Assembly: GCA_024362935.1 (NCBI GenBank)
Contig: JANCRA010000003.1
Span: forward strand, 44,577,291-44,641,290
Source: Setophaga petechia
Lineage: Eukaryota > Chordata > Aves > Passeriformes > Parulidae
Direction: 5' to 3'
Length of the DNA: 64,000 nt
Below, piece after piece: positions 9,511 through 20,975 of this stretch; position 1 is the first letter of the stretch; every line of letters begins with the position of its first letter. A model generated the notes under the pieces. It had not been told where the DNA came from. It made no database searches and worked only from the letters and a program-made list of their open reading frames with translations. A program made the position numbers and the translations under genes.

Positions 9511-10662
9511 TTAGTGCTGTCCTAGGGGTGTTTCCCAAAAACAGAGAGGTGAAACTTTCTGTGATAAAGTAATATATCTTCGCCTGCTGTTCGTAGATAA
9601 GGTATATGTTTATTAAGCAAATTTAAATAGCCTTCGGCACACGAGCGGCACTTTGTTCCTGCTGCTTACTTTTGCCCTCACTTTAACATTTTTTTGCCAT
9701 TTCCATCTTCAGTGCTGATCGTGAGGACAGGAGAACAGTTCTACTCAGTCCTCAAAACAGAGTTTGAAGTCCAAAAATTAACGAATTTCCCTTTCTGTAT
9801 TCGTGTAATGGAGCAATTTTGAAACCTGTTTTGAGACTTCGACTTGACTTGACTTGTTTTATTGACGTGCTTGTGCCCACTCATTTAATTAAGCCATTAT
9901 AATACCATAAAGTAAATAATAAGAATGAATGTGAGATATGTGCATGCAGCCTGCCATTAAATACGAACATTTCCCTGGAAAGGACCCTTTAAAAAACTTT
10001 TTTTCAGCACCCCATGATTCTTTGGCAAGATCTTATTGCAGGTTTTTGTTTTGAGCCAGGATATTTCGTGGGTTTTTGTGCTCATGACGTTACATGCACA
10101 CTACGCTTGGAATATAAACAGCAAGCGTACCTAGCAGCTCATTCTAGTAAAACTAAGGAATAATTATTTATAGTGAGTACATTTAAAAGAAAATAATGAG
10201 GTCATTTGGAGTATGCTGCAGTTTGAAGTAGCTCGACACCTGGCAGAAACTACATACGCGTTTTCTTCAGACTCTGCACTATCCATAACTTTTCCTTATA
10301 ATACATTCTTGTGTTAAGTGAGAAAGGCTGTTTGTAAAACAATCCCCTGGCTGGTTCCAGTGTTGGGTGAAGCTGATCCTGTAATGGCATTTTGTTTTGA
10401 ACAGTTGCTGTAGTTGAAGTTCCCTCATAAGGTAAGGTGGCACTGGGTCTGAAAGGAGGTCCAAATGCCACATTTATAATTAGACTGCCAATTCAGCACA
10501 TTGTATCTATTGCTATACAGGGATATACTGCTGTGTCTGGTCTCTCAATAGACTGTATTCAGAATTAGCCAATTCAACTGCTTAAACTTTGGAGTCAAAT
10601 TTAAAATAGGCAATGAGAGAAGGAAAGAAAGAAAACAATAATGCTTTCTTTTTTCCCCTCAG
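9511..10662. other. AT-rich spacer between CpG islands D and E
   Basis: No gene is recognised. The stretch is unique AT-rich DNA with no obvious interspersed repeat. A tandem GACTTGACTTGACTTG pentamer repeat sits at about 9840-9856. The final 20 bases are a strong pyrimidine-rich acceptor (TTTTTTCCCCTCAG ending at 10662) leading into the candidate exon at 10663. Confidence 0.6.
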
Positions 10663-10795
10663 CTAGCTATTAAAAGCCAAAGAATATACGGAAACCAACC
10701 CAGGCACTGCTCTTGGAAGCCCTGCACCGAGCGCAGCCTGGCCAGCCTTGCCTGCAAAACCATTTTGAAGCGCGCTTCTCCGGGGGGAGGGGAAG
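10663..10795 (+). other. candidate 133-base exon at the left edge of CpG island E
   Basis: A very good acceptor (long T/C tract then CAG, AG at 10661-10662) is followed after 133 bases by GGGAAG then GTGAGCC (GT at 10796-10797), a good donor. One frame, starting at 10663, is open through all 44 codons. The predicted peptide, beginning LAIKSQRIYGNQPRHC, resembles no protein I know, and no ATG is present in that frame. It may be a non-coding or 5'-UTR exon. The open frame could be chance, since it continues into the GC-rich island. Confidence 0.3.
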
Positions 10796-11130
10796 GTGAG
10801 CCCTGGGCATCGCTCCCAGCGCCGCTCTCCAGGCCGCTTCCCGGGCCGCGCCGCCCGCTCGCAGCCGGGGAGGGGAATCGGGGCCGGGGCCGGTGGGTCG
10901 GCCCGGCCCAGCTCAGCCCAGCCCGGCCCCAACCAGCCTGGGCTGCAGGGACCCCCGGGGCGGGCCGGCCCCCGGAGCCCCCGGTCCCCGCTCGGGGCGG
11001 GAGCGGCCGCGCCGGGGACCCCGCACGTGTGCCCGCCGTGTCCCCGGGGGGCTGGCGGCTCCCGGCCCCTTCCCTCCTGTCACACTCCTCTGGCCCCGCT
11101 TCCCCCGGCCTCCTCGCCGAGAACTTTAAT
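10765..11130. promoter_or_regulatory. CpG island E
   Basis: Very GC-rich and CpG-dense, with G/C runs on both strands. A 296-codon minus-strand frame (10659-11549) and a 256-codon plus-strand frame (10765-11535) overlap completely. This is the signature of low stop-codon density in GC-rich DNA rather than of two genes, and neither has a known motif. Probable promoter island, the last one before the AT-rich desert. Confidence 0.85.
10867..10889 (+). promoter_or_regulatory. G-quadruplex motif with four G4 tracts
   Basis: Four separate GGGG runs are spaced by A, AATC and CC within CpG island E. Loops of one to four bases and four-layer tracts predict a stable quadruplex on the plus strand. Confidence 0.65.
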
Positions 11131-14100
11131 TCATTCAGCGATGAGCGCCTAAGAGGCCCTTTGGTCGGCAGTCTCGCATCCTCTGCTAAACGCATTATTC
11201 CCTCCCTCCCTCCTCCCTGCAGCGCAGTGCTCCGTCTCGGTTCTGCTGGGAGGCTGAACTGGGCTGCCTCAGCGCTCCCTCGGTTTCCTTCTCTGCTAGA
11301 TGGCAGGGTGCAAGCCAGTGCCATGTGTATAACACAGCATAAAGGGAGCGAGACAGATGGCTGTCTCTCCCTGCACGTTCCCAACTCTCCGCTCAACTTA
11401 TGTAACTGCTGCTTTTCTTCCTTTTTTTTGCCTTTACGCACCGGGGAAAGCGACAAGAGAAACAAAGTGGAGCCCATCAGTTTCACTGGTAAGGCCACAA
11501 GTGCCTTAGCAGCAGAAAATACTTGTAGGAAATAATAGCTGATGTCCAAAGTTAGTTGCCTTCACTTGTCAGCTTGGTTTTGTTCACGAGTGGGAACTGC
11601 CAGTGCTTGTTCCCTCGCCAGTGGTTTTTAATATGTGGCCAACAACTGTTCGTGGTCATTTCCCGCCGAACTACTTCTGCTCAACAGGAAAAAAAAATCT
11701 CTTTGGACATGTTTTTTCATCTTTGATCGTATTTTTAGTCCAAAGTATCCACATATCCCTGCAGTTCTTGGAGGCCTTAAAATAGCTTGTGGCAATAAAG
11801 GCCAGAGCTTTGCATGATGATAGCAATAACAAATACTTTTTTTTTCTCAGTTGGCATTAGAAAGTTTCTTTAGTCCTCTTTTATCTGCTAAACACTGTGA
11901 TCACCTTGGGAGATAACACTTCAGGAAGCATGTCTATCAATCTTTTACACTTGGGTAGATTGCTGCCTTGGAAGTGTATAGATCACACTCCAAAGGCTTC
12001 AGTCGATCAATTTATTTATTTATTTACTTCCCAGAACAAAAATTACTTTGGAAAGAGACGCCAGGATGCACTTGGCTTTCCACCCCATACAATGGGATGT
12101 TGTACATTTCCTTTTTTCCACAGTGTCACTTTAGAGATCAGCGGGCTCCTTTGGCAGACCTTGTGTGCAATGGCTAAGTTTTCCAAAGTTATGTAAATAG
12201 GGGTGTTTGTGTATATGTGAACTATGTCAACTGCAGTCATACAGCGACATATTTTTAAAACCTTTCAGTTGGTACAGTAAATCACAGAGGCAGAGCCTTG
12301 AGACGTTTCTGCATGGTGTCAGAACCCAGGAGAGAAGTGCTGCTGTGTGAAGTGCTACTCGTCAAGTAGCACCAAAACACACAGAGGTGCATGTTTCAGG
12401 TTTGCACTGTAGCAAGCTGGTTTCTGTTCATCCCTTTCAGTGGCTTTTTGTGTAATTTTTATTTACACTACTTTCTATTTTTCCTTAGGTAGAACAGCAA
12501 GAAGGGGACTTTTAGGGGACTTATTACCAAGTCACAGAAACTGAATTTTATTCTCTTTTGTATGAGCCATTTGGAGTTTTTTAGACACACGATTCTCCCA
12601 CAGTATGTATCTGTACATGTGTCATTGCAGGCCTTTGCATCACATTATGAAAAAAACAAAACACCATAAAATCCTATCACTAGTAAGGCTGTGTACTGGA
12701 CTGGTGTGATGTCTGCCTGAAATACGTGCCTATTTATTTAGATGTAGCTCTGCAGAGAAGACAGAGATCTGATAGATGTATTTGCTGGAAAGCAGCCGAT
12801 TTCTGCAGTGATAAAACCAGATAATTACATGTTCCCAAAGCCTTTTCAACACAGAAGTAGGTGTTCTTTTAAAACAGTATTCTGTGGCAACAACAAATAT
12901 TTGTGACATCATTGTAAGAGATTTCCTGCCAATTTTTAGTTTACTGTCTTTCAGAAAGTCTAGAGTTCTTTGGAACTCGTGAAACTGCTACAGATACCCA
13001 TCGTATATTCAAGTATTCAGTGAAGTTTTAAATAATTCTCTTTCAATTAGTACAACAGGAGCCTGAAAAATGGATTTTCTCTTAAAGAAACAAGAATCAG
13101 TACACAGAAATTTCTCTCCTCCTCTTGTATATTTTAAAATACTCATATCAGTTTTATGTTTACTGTTTTGTCTTCTTAAATTAAGAAGAAAAAAAGCAGC
13201 GTCCCAAGTCTGAAAATCATTGCTTGAAATTAGTTCAATCAAATATTTCTTGAATATTGTGAATTGGAAAGAGTAAGATAAAATAAGGTATATTGTTAAA
13301 CTAGGTTAATCAGAGTAATTCCTTTATAGTGCAGAACGGATCAATGGATGTTTTTTTGAAGTCAGGCAAAACATTCCATCAAGTTAATGTGTTTAAGGGT
13401 ATCATATCAGGGACAGACAGGTACTAGCAGTGATAAAAAACAGATAACCTGCAACAAAATGATTTACAGATGGGCCATTATCATCTATAGAGAGCTTACA
13501 CAAATCATATTCTTTAGAAAAAGAGAATGTAATTCTATAGAGCTAGGAGAATTACCTAAATAGGTCTGAATATTTAATGTTTTTTCTGAGTGATTAGTAG
13601 GATTTGTCAAAGCAAAATTTTTTAGCCTTCTTATGGCCAACATATTAATATAAGATACAGGAAAGCACTGGGTTTGTATTCCAAGTATTTTTATGTTTAT
13701 TTTACCTGTTTGTTGAAGTAAAGCTTGGGAAATGTTTTTCTTCTTCTTGTGCAAACTTTGTAGTGCACACCTTTAAAATACGTTCAAGAATATAGCATCC
13801 GAATTTAGAAAAAAAAAAGGTGAAAAGTTTGATGTTAGTGATTTATTAGATTTCAGAACCTATTCCATACAGCAAGTGGCTGAGTTGCATCTCTTCCATC
13901 GGTGGCAAGACAGGATGTCATTTAAATATTTTTTCTTTCTTCTTGAGCTACAGAGAAAGGTGTAGTCAATTGTGTCTCCAGTCACCGGTAGACTGACATA
14001 AGGCAATAGGAAACTCTAAAACCTCAGAGGTGCAGTATTGATTTGATTCCTAACTGCAAATCCTTCATATCATTGCTCCAAATATCTAACTTTACACCAA

Positions 14101-15529
14101 TATTACCCATTCTTTTTATAGTGACACCATGCTTAGTAAAAAACTTCTAAGCACTGAGGTCAGGTGTTGAGATTGGATTCTAGTTTATTTTTTATGAATC
14201 AGATAAAGATTTCTGTGCATGAGACCGTATGTGAAGATGAGAGAACAAGAACATTTCCATATCAAAGGCAATATATCTGAGGCTGCATAGTAATTAAAAT
14301 GCAGTGGTTTGGACTCTGTGCACTAGCACTTACGCAGAGCGTTGTTGGGACCTTGTGCAGCATGCAGGCGGTTGTCTCTTGCATACTTCTAGAAATATAC
14401 TTATAATTTTGTACAAACATTTATGCCAGTCCACACTTTTCTGTGGATAATTTGTATTTCATCCAAACCATTCAAAGTAGAAGTTATTTTTTGAGCAACC
14501 CCCTCATTATGGCTTTTGTGCATCAACTATTTTTATTCTGGTTGTTTGTATTTCCTCTTACCAGAATGATGGCTTGTTTATAGTCATATTTTTTTGTGTA
14601 TTTCGCTAAGACCCCTTCCATATACCACTGAAATTTTACGACTTGCATAAAATATCTTGTATTAGAAACAAAAATGCTAATATCTTTTCAGATTTATTGC
14701 AAATGGTGTGATTTCTTACATACCATACTTTATGGCAAATTAAATGCATGTGCTGGAACATAATATTTTTAATGAAACAATATGTGTTTACTAATTCCAA
14801 CTAACTGTTACACAGCAGAAGGAGAATTTATATATTACTCCAAGGACCTGCCATTGTGGGAAAATTGACATAAAATACTGCAGGGCGCTCCCTATCTGGA
14901 AACTCTTTTCTGGAATAAATGTGACTTTAATTCCTGAGTGCATCACCCTGAGCTGTTCCGGAAGGGCTGCTGTTGAATTGTTTACTTCATAAACCCTGTT
15001 GGTCAGTGTCCCAGTGCGGAGGAGGCAGAGAGTTCTGCGAGTTTCCTCATTACTCAGAGATGCTCGTTCCACAGAGGCTCTATCCATTAAATGCTCCAGA
15101 ACTACTGAAGGTGAAGCTTTTAGGAAGTCTTTCTGCTTTAAACAAATGTTTGCACTCTGATTGTACTGCAGCAATCTTGCAGCCTTGCTTAGTTTTGTCC
15201 AGTTTTAGGTGATGATTGATGGATGTGTCCATGGGTACTTGGAGCTGGAATCCCACCCTTCCAGAGACCGTTCTGCTACTTCCTACATCTGGGAGATTGC
15301 TGTGGATGGGCTCGTTCCACCAAGCTCCTGACCATTTGTGGTTAGTGAAAACCCATGGTATTTTTGCACTTGTGGGGGGGTTAACCTCAGTGTCATGGCC
15401 TAATTCCAGCTAAGATAGGATGGAGTTGCCCATCTACATTCTGACAGTTTTAACTGGCTCAGTGAATCCTCACTTTTTTTCTCACTGTAGTAGCTGTGCT
15501 AAGGGCACTCACAGCATTTTACCTCAGAA
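11131..15529. other. start of the AT-rich gene desert
   Basis: GC content drops after island E and no coding exon is recognised. Simple sequence includes (TTTA)n at 12009-12027 and T runs near 11837-11845 and 13350. An acceptor-like T9-CTCAG ends at 11850 but has no partner. Open frames are below 130 codons and unlike any known family. Confidence 0.6.
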
Positions 15530-15785
15530 GGGCCAAATCCACCTGTTGAAGTAATAGGTGGAACTAGATGAGGACTCGGATTTTGGGAGTTTCTGGAGAA
15601 GAGCAGTGTCATATAAGCCAGTCTGACTGGCTTATTGTTATTAGAATGAGCGTTTTGAAGGATTTGATATATATGGAATTTGAATGTTGAACTATTTCAG
15701 AGGAATATTTTGATATAAGTTGGTATTTGACAGATTCTCAGCTGGTATAAGCCAGTGTAACTGTTTACTTAAGCAGGAGGGTGCC
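15530..15785. repeat. cluster of decayed palindromic ancient repeat fragments
   Basis: Two pieces resemble the GGGCC-ended, inverted-repeat interspersed families common to birds, crocodilians and turtles. They are GGGCCAAATCC with TTGAAGTAATAGG (about 15530-15558), and GATTCTCAGCTGG followed by a CCAGTGTAACTG-type segment (about 15733-15773). A perfect hairpin with 11-base arms lies between them (15613-15635). I recall the family from its consensus style and cannot give a database name. The match is by eye only. Confidence 0.4.
15613..15635. repeat. perfect inverted repeat, 11-bp arms
   Basis: ATAAGCCAGTC and GACTGGCTTAT flank a single central T. The palindrome lies inside the ancient-repeat cluster and is probably a surviving fold of that element, but it could also be a dimeric binding site. 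Confidence 0.8.
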
Positions 15786-18178
15786 TTTTTACTCTAGCCA
15801 CAATCGCATTCCTTCGGCCAGGATGCAGTTCCTTCTGGGTTCAATGGAAAGATCTTTTTGTGACTGTGTGGGGATGGGGCTCGTGTGTCAAGGCCCTGTT
15901 TGCATTGAATTAACTGTAGAGAAGAATTTTGTGTCAATCAGGGCGGAATCAGGTTTGCTTACATGATGTTTTTTATGGCTTTAGGGTGATATTAACAGGA
16001 ATACACCTCATATAAACTACCTGTTAGCCCAACTGACCTCTATATCTATCTTCCAGCAGGTCTTCTGGTGCAGTATGTTATGCAGCATGTGGGGATTCTG
16101 ACTGCTGGCTTGCTGGCTTCCTGTAATTGTGGGGACTGTGTCTGTGTGTTTTTCTTTTTTTGTTTTTCTTTCATTCATACCTGATCTACTGAGGTCAGAT
16201 TATCTTCTTGCAGGTCCTTTCACATTTTTCTTCAGCTGAGGGATTCATGTAGGTCAGTGCAGTGGGAATATACGTTATTCAACCTTTCGTGCAACTATAT
16301 GTAGATATGCACATGGCATTTTTTAATGTCCCTAAGTAGGTGTGTTTCAATATATATTTAGTAGTGATTTTGTTATGGTAATCCCTGTGAGTGAAACTGA
16401 GTATTCACCTCTGGTTTACATGCATGCATTCTTACATTCATCTGTCTGTATCTACTCTCATTGCTTAACCAAAAGGTCTAAGATGAATTCCAGGAAAATC
16501 CTTTCATGCTTTCTGGTTGCATTCTATAAGCCTCGTTCCCTTTATGCTACCTGTTCTTTGTACATGGAAATTATGGTGCCCACAGTGTTTCTCTTTGGAA
16601 ATAACAATGGAATCTTCATTTATTTCAAAGCAAGTTAGATATGACTGGCTTTTCACCTTGATTTTATGAGCTAGAAGATAGTAGATTGGTGTTGGGATGG
16701 GACGATGGCTACACAGACTGTGAGGGGTCAGTTTGGAGAAGAGTAGTGAGATGGAAAAACGTGCAACAGAAGAGACCAAGAAAGAAAGGTATTGCGGCAT
16801 GATGCTCTAGAAAAATAAGTAAGACAAAGCATATTCTCATTCTCATGTCTGTCTGTGCTTACCCTCAACAGTCAGCCTGGGCTTTAAGGAGCCAGGTCTG
16901 CTGTGTATTCAAGCAGTTCAGTGGGCCCTTGTTCCCGGCTTCAAAGGTCTTCCCTCAACCTCTGGTGAAAGCCAAAGGCTTTTCTTTCTGGGCTGGTCTG
17001 CACAGTTTTTCCTCCTGGTTTGTGCTTATCTTCAGTCAGTGAAAAGTCTCATTATTTTTAACTTCTCTACCCCCTCTAGACAAGAGAGGTTCAATCTGTG
17101 ATGTTTAAGAATGTAACAAAAGCTCTGATTAGCAGTGGCAGTGAAGCCACACCGGTGTGTATTTCACTGCGGCCATGCTGCCCTGTGTTTTAGGGCTGCA
17201 TGGGCGTGCCCACTAAAGGTTGATTTGAAAACACCATTGCAAAACACTCTGTGATGGAATGGGATCAAATTACAAACACAAACTCATCACAATGGTGTAG
17301 AAGTGAAAGACTTTGAATGCTGTGAGTGTTGTATAGTCTTTTTAGGAAAAGAGAAAATGTGTATGGGAGAGTAAAACGTACCTAAATAGTTAGTACTGAG
17401 AATTAGATGGAGTTTCTAATTTGTGAAGTCTTTCCTTGGACAGGTTGAATGAATTTTTCACAATATGAGTGTAACATAGCCAAACCCAAAAGGAGCAGAA
17501 GGAAACTGTTTTGCTAAATCGTTTGTATGGGTGATTTCCATTAGAAGTGCAAACATTGAGGTTTAAGCTGTTGCTTTTTTACTTCTGATGAATCCCCCCC
17601 CTTCCACCCTAGTCAAAGCAGCACAGAAATCCTAGGATAACCAATAAACCAGTTAGAGTCAAATTCATCCCCAAACTGGTTTTGATTGCCCTATTCCTGC
17701 TGTGGAAGACTTTTCTATTCCAGTAATTCTGCTTGGGATGATTAGATAAAGAAGGTGAAGGCTCGTTTCCCCTCACACTGGTGAAGCGTGGCTCCCACAT
17801 GATACTTCCTGTCTTTCACATATTGTCCCTTTAGTATCAATAGCAACTGGATGCAAATCAGGGTGGCATCTGCTGGTTTGTTTTCAGCTGACCGGGCTAA
17901 ACAGCACATACGGAATTTACCGCCAGGAGGCTGTGACCTCACCCCAGACAAGTGACATTCCCACAAGTAGGTAATGAAGCACCCCTATTGAGTGCAGCTG
18001 AAGTCCAAATCCTCAGCAGAGTTATTACATATTCAGTTTAAACAGCTCTCCCAAACTTTAAAGCTGTCCCTTGATTTTTTTTTTTTAAAATCCACTCGCT
18101 GTTGTAGCTGGAACGGCAGCTGTCGCTGGTCTCTGCTGATGCCACACTGTGCTGAATTGGGCCTTCTTGAAAGTGTGT

Positions 18179-18266
18179 GGGAGAAAAGAAGGGATGAAAA
18201 AACAAAGGGAGAGGAAGAGGAGGGGAAGGGCTATGAAAGGACAAAGATGGGAGGGAAGAGTGAGTG
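18179..18266 (+). repeat. polypurine tract
   Basis: The plus strand is almost exclusively A and G for about 85 bases (GGGAGAGGAAGAGGAGGGG and similar). It has no simple period, so it is a homopurine stretch rather than a microsatellite. Such tracts can form triplex DNA or bind ETS/GAGA-type factors. A second similar tract lies about 670 bases downstream. Confidence 0.7.
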
Positions 18267-18410
18267 AATGCATATATAATTGAACTGAATAGTAACTGTA
18301 ATGCTTGTATTGCTGTTGAACATGCATAGAGATTTTCTGTAGTCACATAGTATTTGGATATATCTTGATCTATGTAGATTTTTAAAACTTCTCTATACAG
18401 GTGGTGTAAT

Positions 18411-18432
18411 GCTATCTTCTGAAGAAGATAGC
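18411..18432. repeat. inverted repeat, 10-bp arms
   Basis: GCTATCTTCT and AGAAGATAGC flank GA. This is a near-perfect palindrome in unique AT-rich DNA, with no surrounding element recognised. Confidence 0.8.
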
Positions 18433-18936
18433 GTGCAGCTGTTGAAGAAGTCCCTCTAGTGCTTACGGTATTCAAGAGTGAATTCTGTATTCATTTTCTG
18501 TTGCTCATCAAGTTATTCACATCCAATTCTTTGGGACTCAAGTTATCTGTCTTTGCTGTCTGAGAAAATGTAGGTTTCTGGGAGAGGTTTGAGGAGATCA
18601 GCTTGGTCATATCAGTATTTTTTAGAAGTGTACATAAATATTATTTACAGTGATCAGTCTGTGAATGGTTAGTATGAATCGTAAACATTTTTGTGTTTTA
18701 CCGATGATTCTGACAGCTGGTTGATAGCAAATATTTTTGAAAGGATTAATAGATTCTAGATGATCAGTGTAAATTAGTAATCCCAATACACTTGCACACC
18801 AATTTGTGGTCTGAGTGTTGGATGTGAAATGAGATTTTATTTTATGTCCTTTTGATCTTGCTTGTGATGAAGTTTTGAGATTAGCTAAAAGCAATGCAGA
18901 AATTAAATAGGTACTTTAGAATCTGAAGTCATTTCT

Positions 18937-19025
18937 GGGGATGGAAAGGGAAGGAGAATACTTGAATGAGAGGAAACAAAAGGAGGAAAGGGGATAGGAT
19001 GAGAAGCAGACAGACAGGAAAAAAC
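18937..19025 (+). repeat. polypurine tract
   Basis: A second purine-dominated stretch on the plus strand, with blocks such as GGAAAGGGAAGGAGAA and GGAGGAAAGGGGATAGG and a short CAGACAGACAGG repeat near its end. Simple or low-complexity sequence. Confidence 0.6.
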
Positions 19026-20582
19026 CCTAGGATGTGTGGGGGCAAATAAGCATTAGTGGTTGCAGTCTTTCAAGGCATACCTAATTACTTTATTCTCCTT
19101 CTTCACTTAGGCTCTTCCAAAACTTTCCAAGAACTGAGGATGAGATATAAAAATCAGCACTTTTGTCACTCTCAATCAAATGGGATATTAATTGAGGTTA
19201 GAGGGGGAGTAATGATTGAACAGCTGTTGATAACTGGGATGTAACAACCTCCAGAACTGTGAATATTGTGTTATGTAAAAGGGAAAAAGTTTTTCTATAT
19301 TCTCAGCTTTCTGGAAAATAGTGCAGTTCTTGTGCTTTCAGCAATAAGTTTTTTTGGACTTCTGTGGCAGACAGTTCTTTTAGAAGAGCTGGACCATGGC
19401 CTGCAGCCTTCCAGCTGTGTGTGGTAGGCTGGGCTGGGCCCATGTTTCAATAACTGAGATGCAGAGGTAACAAACAGGGAGCCACTCCAAAACCACAAGA
19501 AATGTGATGCTTTATCACAAAAGACACTGAGCCACTGGAACTTCCAGAGAAGGATCCGTATATCCTCAATGTTTCTTCTCAGGGTGCCCAGGGTTAGCAG
19601 GATCATTCATTACTGTGGCTTCATAGGAATTCTTAAGCATGTAAAAAAAAAGCCACGGAGCATATTAATGCTTTTTCTTGGTGAGTGCTGGGGACCAGCA
19701 AATGGATCCCCATAGCAATGTTCCATCTAGTTAAAGCTGCTAGATCGTGGCAGCCGACTGTCTGATTATTTTAGGATTGCTCTATGACTGGTTATGCATG
19801 TTCACTATTTCATTTCTATGCCACAGTGTAATACAGTTGTCCAAATGAGGCACAGCAGCCACTGCACAAAATAGCTATCCACAGTTTGTTTCAAATTTTG
19901 TTTCTGACATAAAGGTGTATGTGGTTCATTCTATTCCCTCTAAGTTGCTCTGTGCAAGTATTCGCTTGATTAATGTGTCAGGATCTTACAAAGCTTCTTT
20001 AAAGTTCAGATTCTAATAAAATTACTTTACTTATGTTTAAAAATATTTCATTTCAGAGCTTTTTTTTTTTCTTTTGCAATGAATAGGGCCCTGAAATAAT
20101 AATAAAAAAAAAGGCAGAACATTAAACAAACAACCCCTTTTGCATGCAGATAAAAGGCTGTTTAATATTAGCTATGATTTGTTTGATGTGCAAAATTAAT
20201 TTATTTGCATTTTGCTCTTCTGGTATTTTGCTTGTCCAAAAGCAGACTCAGTGTCACACTTGGGCCTCCCTCTCCTTGTGGTGAATTCCAGAGTTGTGGT
20301 GAAGGCAATTGCTGGGTAAAGAGATTCTCATTTGCCAGAAACCATTGACAGCCACAGGCTGCCTGTTGTCTGGTGCTGGAGACATAATGACTACGATCAA
20401 AAGTGTGAAGAGCAATTTACCTCTTCTCACCATTTTTGTATTAAAATAAATAGCAATGACGAGTTAGAGAGCTGGCATTTATTCCCAGAATTCATTCTTA
20501 CAGCTGAACTGGGCAGAACATTTGTATTTTCTCAGACAGAGGAGTTGATGGGTTTTGGTTCTTTGTCTAGACCTAGGGGAGA

Positions 20583-20638
20583 GTATTTATGTATGTATAT
20601 ATGTATGTATGTATTTATGTATTTATTTATTTATTTAT
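20583..20638 (+). repeat. compound tetranucleotide microsatellite (GTAT)n-(TTAT)n
   Basis: Imperfect TATG units pass into TTTA units over about 55 bases, with one TATATA interruption. A 113-codon plus-strand frame (20332-20673) runs through it, giving a Tyr/Met/Phe/Leu-rich tail typical of a chance frame over a microsatellite. The locus is likely to vary in length between individuals. Confidence 0.85.
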
Positions 20639-20751
20639 GGGTGTCGAAATCTGAACTTGCCCTTTCTGTGTGATTCACATCTTTAGAGTGAAATTCAGAG
20701 TTATTGACTAAGACAGGTAGAAATCTCATATGCTTGAGCTCTTCCAGGTCC

Positions 20752-20975
20752 AGCTCCTAACACTCAAGGGTTCAAGTCCTCGAAGATACCAAGTGCTCTG
20801 GTCCTAGTTCAAAAAACTGTCCAAGCACATAGTGAGCTTTAAAGCCCAGGAATAATCTCAGTGGGAATGAGACTATGTATGTGCTTAAAATTCAGCATGT
20901 AGTTAAGTACTTCATTGGATTGGGGCCAATGTGCTTAGCACTTTAGAGGGCTGAATCCTTATTCACTAGTGGTGG
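20752..20975. repeat. decayed palindromic ancient amniote repeat
   Basis: The segment has GTGCTTAAAATTCAGCATGTAGTTAAGTACTTCATTGGATTGGGGCC-type content at about 20881-20927, preceded by AAGCACATAGTGAGC and a central CAGTGGGAATGAGAC. This follows the architecture of a well-known inverted-repeat family in sauropsid genomes, with GCTTAA-rich arms around a CATTGACTTCAATGGG-like centre and a GGGGCC end. The copy is heavily diverged, so it is old. I do not assign a database name. Confidence 0.55.

Larger units (their letters stand above)
15786..20582. other. AT-rich desert with polypurine tracts
   Basis: No gene is recognised. Contents noted: a C run near 17586-17593, a T run near 18076-18085, a POU octamer at 17851-17858, a 10-bp-arm hairpin at 18411-18432, two purine-rich tracts (18179-18266 and 18937-19025) and a POU octamer at 20203-20210. 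The longest open frame (145 codons, minus strand, 18038-18475) is the complement of a polypurine tract and low in complexity. Confidence 0.6.

Noticed and set aside
8941..9525. 194-codon plus-strand open frame
   Set aside because: Compositional frame over CpG island D, overlapped by two minus-strand frames of similar length. No family motif.
10659..11549. 296-codon minus-strand open frame opposite a 256-codon plus-strand frame
   Set aside because: Both lie over CpG island E, where stop codons are rare. The products are Gly/Pro/Arg/Ala-rich, overlap completely on opposite strands and show no known domain.
20768..20782. GGTTCAAGTCC, resembling a tRNA B box
   Set aside because: No A box at the right distance, no cloverleaf and no terminator. 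It lies next to an ancient repeat.
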